A stretch of DNA of 7,799 nucleotides from Pseudomonadales bacterium (GTDB taxonomy: Bacteria; Pseudomonadota; Gammaproteobacteria; Pseudomonadales; Azotimanducaceae). The notes under the pieces are model-generated. The model worked only from the letters and a program-made list of their open reading frames with translations, searched no databases and had not been told where the DNA came from. Below are positions 6,281 to 7,799 of this stretch, piece by piece (position 1 is the stretch's first letter; every line of letters begins with the position of its first letter). Location: the NCBI GenBank assembly GCA_029244465.1, contig JAQWQN010000142.1, positions 1-7,799 of the forward strand, in the 5' to 3' direction. The translations under genes were made by a program, and so were the position numbers.

Positions 6281-6970
6281 ATGTCAGACCAGACTCTCAA
6301 TCCAGAAGAATTATCAGCGGAGCCCAATACTGGCGCTGCGGAAGACATAGAGGCAGAAATAGATGTAGATACACCCCAAGGTCGTTTTGCGGTGTCGCAG
6401 AAAGATCTATCCCGAATGAAAAGAATTGGTAGTTGGCACGGCGCCGCCGTGCTGGCTGGGCTCGGTCTATATGGCGCTGCCAACGCGTGGGCTGTGTCGT
6501 CCGGCTTGATGCTTGCGCATGCGGTCGCGATTGGCAATGCGGTTGTTGTCGCGTCTGCTCTGTCAGGGATATTTCACGAGTGGGGACACTTTACAGGAGC
6601 AAAGCTCACCGGCTCAATTGCACCCGTGTCGAAAAATCCGGTCCGCTTTTACTTCATGTTCAATTTTGACATGGAACAAAACTCAGTCTCACAATTCATC
6701 GGGCTGAGCCTAGGTGGAATACTCGCTAACTGGTTATTGGTTTTGCTCATCGTAGCGCTGATACCTATAGCAAGTGTCGCTGCGGCCGCATTGGTTGCCG
6801 TCGCTATCGCCCGCGCAGTAAATGTCAGTTTGTTTGAGGTGCCTATCGTGCTGAGAGTCCGCGAATCACAAGATCCAGGCAAAGAACTAAACCATCAATT
6901 GGAAACGTTTGGTCTTAAACAAACCCCTGGGCTTATCGCTGGGGCCTTGGCGTTCCTAGCGTTTACCTGA
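6281..6970 (+). CDS. Polytopic membrane protein with HEWGH motif (site-2-protease/M50-like)
   Basis: This 229-residue protein has an acidic, probably cytosolic N-terminus of about 50 residues. Hydrophobic stretches then follow near 53-76, 79-98, 139-163, 164-184 and 214-229. The motif FHEWGHFTGAK (98-108) sits at the end of the second stretch and gives the HExxH zinc ligands H99 and H103 with E100, just as HELGH-type motifs lie in site-2 proteases. GLSLGGILANW (141-151) resembles the S2P 'aGp.aN' segment. The usual third element (N-x-x-P...L-D-G with an Asp ligand) is not clear; the nearest match is NVSLFEVP (181-188), which has Glu and no D-G. No PDZ domain is present. It may be an intramembrane metalloprotease with an altered ligand, or a catalytically inactive relative. 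AGGAGGG precedes the ATG. The gene stands alone between the dead GMC locus and a convergent copper-chaperone gene 20 nt away. Confidence 0.75.
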   Translation: MSDQTLNPEELSAEPNTGAAEDIEAEIDVDTPQGRFAVSQKDLSRMKRIGSWHGAAVLAGLGLYGAANAWAVSSGLMLAHAVAIGNAVVVASALSGIFHEWGHFTGAKLTGSIAPVSKNPVRFYFMFNFDMEQNSVSQFIGLSLGGILANWLLVLLIVALIPIASVAAAALVAVAIARAVNVSLFEVPIVLRVRESQDPGKELNHQLETFGLKQTPGLIAGALAFLAFT

Positions 6971-6990
6971 GCGAACAAACTGATCTGTTT

Positions 6991-7425
6991 TCAGGGCACT
7001 AAAGCCAGTACGGTGAAATTGACGTGCTGACTGCTGCCGTCTGCAAATTGCAGGTCGATGGCTAATGTCTCGTTGAGCTCACTAACGCCGAGCAACATGA
7101 GATGCCTGCCCCCGGCTTGAAAGCGAACGCTTGCACCCGGTGCAATCGAAACCGTCTCGAGGGGTCGCATCTGCATCATGCCTGTTTTTTCTGACACTCT
7201 GGTCGTGTGCATTTCGATCGCGCGAACGCCACGAGCGGTAGCGCCGATCAATGTCATATGATGGTCGGAGCGATTTTCCAGAACTAGGTATCCGACCGTC
7301 CTATCCACCCCCGGGACCGGTGCACGCACCTGTGCTTCGTGAATGCGCAGATCTTGCTCTCCGCACCCACCCAGCATGACGCTGAGTAAGGCGACGATGC
7401 CGAGTCCTAAATTGCTACAGGACAC
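6991..7425 (-). CDS. PCu(A)C-family copper chaperone, lipoprotein (DUF461)
   Basis: This 144-residue protein has a lipoprotein signal (LLSVMLGGC, lipidated Cys at residue 21) and is therefore periplasmic and membrane-anchored. The mature part follows the PCu(A)C cupredoxin-like fold: GYLVLENRSDHHMTL (45-59), then IEMHTTR (70-76), GMMQMRPLE (82-90), IAPGASVRFQAGGRHLMLLG (94-113) and a final DLQFADGSSQHVNFTV strand pair. Candidate Cu(I) ligands are H73, M84 or M86, H108 and M110, fitting the H...M...HxM arrangement of the family, which delivers copper to cytochrome c oxidase CuA or scavenges it. The start is a GTG lying 11 nt inside the upstream luciferase-like gene with no evident Shine-Dalgarno. 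No better ATG precedes the lipobox, so coupling to the upstream gene is likely. Family membership is firm; the partner oxidase is not visible. Confidence 0.88.
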   Translation of the reverse strand: MSCSNLGLGIVALLSVMLGGCGEQDLRIHEAQVRAPVPGVDRTVGYLVLENRSDHHMTLIGATARGVRAIEMHTTRVSEKTGMMQMRPLETVSIAPGASVRFQAGGRHLMLLGVSELNETLAIDLQFADGSSQHVNFTVLALVP

Positions 7426-7799
7426 CGGCGGCAGCAGTCATGACGTCCGTCGTCACTTGGAGGCGATCCTCACCCCAGGGCATCGGCATCAAAATCGGAT
7501 ACTCAACCCCGGCGTCGATGTAAGACTGGACGAATTGTGTGACCGCCGTGCTTGGGCCAATGAAGTTAATAGCTTGGATCATGGCTTCTGAAATTGCAGC
7601 CAATGCCCCGTCACGGTCTTTCTCAGCCTGCCGCGCGCGCAAATTATCGACCTCATCGCCAAACCCGGCAGCGCGAAACATGTTTGCATACCCATCGGCC
7701 ATGGAGTAATTAAACAGATCTCGGCGAGCAGACTTAGCAGAGCGCTCAAGATCGCCAACGGCGGCGTGGACATAGCACATGATTGCCGCATTGCCACCT
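7415..7799 (-). CDS. Luciferase-like (LLM class) flavin-dependent monooxygenase, C-terminal 127 residues, cut by window edge
   Basis: The frame is open to the right edge. The visible part matches the C-terminus of bacterial-luciferase-like TIM-barrel oxidoreductases, which use FMNH2 or F420. Signs are CYVHAAVGDLERSAKSARRD (strand and helix, the family's 'v.v.v..d...A...aR'), then NYSMADGYANMFRAAGF, and FIGPSTAVTQFVQSYIDAGV followed by ILMPMPWGED (the family's 'vG.p..v...l..y.aaGvd...l...' end of barrel). The cofactor-binding N-terminal half is outside the window, so substrate and cofactor cannot be assigned. An ATG at 7780 is internal to the domain and is not the true start. It overlaps the copper-chaperone gene by 11 nt, so the two are probably cotranscribed, though no functional link between them is known. 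Confidence 0.85.
   Translation of the reverse strand, partial: GGNAAIMCYVHAAVGDLERSAKSARRDLFNYSMADGYANMFRAAGFGDEVDNLRARQAEKDRDGALAAISEAMIQAINFIGPSTAVTQFVQSYIDAGVEYPILMPMPWGEDRLQVTTDVMTAAAGVL

Noticed and set aside
6971..6990. Possible bidirectional terminator between convergent genes
   Set aside because: Only a 4-bp CTGA/TCAG repeat and a four-T run can be found nearby. The stem is too short and not G/C-rich.
1..7799. CRISPR array, tRNA/rRNA, IS or phage elements, riboswitch
   Set aside because: No regularly spaced repeats, no transposase or integrase reading frames, no terminal inverted repeats with target duplications and no recognisable RNA gene were seen.

Overview
The window looks like ordinary chromosome of a Gram-negative bacterium. 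Clues are a Tat lipoprotein signal, a second lipoprotein with a clear lipobox, a PCu(A)C copper chaperone and Shine-Dalgarno-led genes of roughly half G+C. The gene families present (phytanoyl-CoA dioxygenase, BNR-repeat protein, GMC oxidoreductase/gluconate-dehydrogenase subunit 3, ThuA, secreted amidohydrolase, luciferase-like monooxygenase) are typical of uncultured marine or host-associated Proteobacteria. The phylum is an inference and no finer placement is justified. I see no phage, IS, integron, CRISPR or RNA gene.

Layout. (1) 1-1378, minus: a BNR/Asp-box repeat protein with its own promoter and strong RBS, followed after 22 nt by a phytanoyl-CoA dioxygenase (PhyH) gene that runs off the left edge. 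(2) 1379-1647: intergenic space upstream of divergent genes, with a candidate minus-strand promoter and a perfect 15-bp dyad. (3) 1648-3052, plus: a probable NIPSNAP-like (dimeric alpha/beta-barrel) protein, then a TauE/SafE family membrane exporter. (4) 3258-5354, minus: a ThuA-domain protein whose stop codon directly abuts the start of an exported metal-dependent amidohydrolase (prolidase-like). (5) 5446-6211, plus: the wreck of a two-gene exported dehydrogenase. It holds a Tat-lipoprotein gluconate-2-dehydrogenase subunit 3 with a nonsense codon, a one-base shift and a lost C-terminus, running into fragments of its GMC oxidoreductase partner that have lost most of the FAD domain. (6) 6281-6970, plus: a polytopic membrane protein with an HEWGH metalloprotease-like motif. 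(7) 6991-7799, minus: a luciferase-like monooxygenase (N-terminus outside the window) overlapping a PCu(A)C-type copper-chaperone lipoprotein.

How it fits together. The ThuA/amidohydrolase pair lies back to back with the dead GMC/subunit-3 pair. ThuA proteins and GMC dehydrogenases often sit together in catabolic loci, so these may once have formed one divergent module of which only the minus-strand half survives. The other genes form small independent transcription units. I found no convincing new defence or mobile system. The points most worth following are the decayed dehydrogenase locus, which would be missed or misannotated as a hypothetical protein, the HEWGH membrane protein that lacks the usual second S2P motif, and the dyad near 1582.
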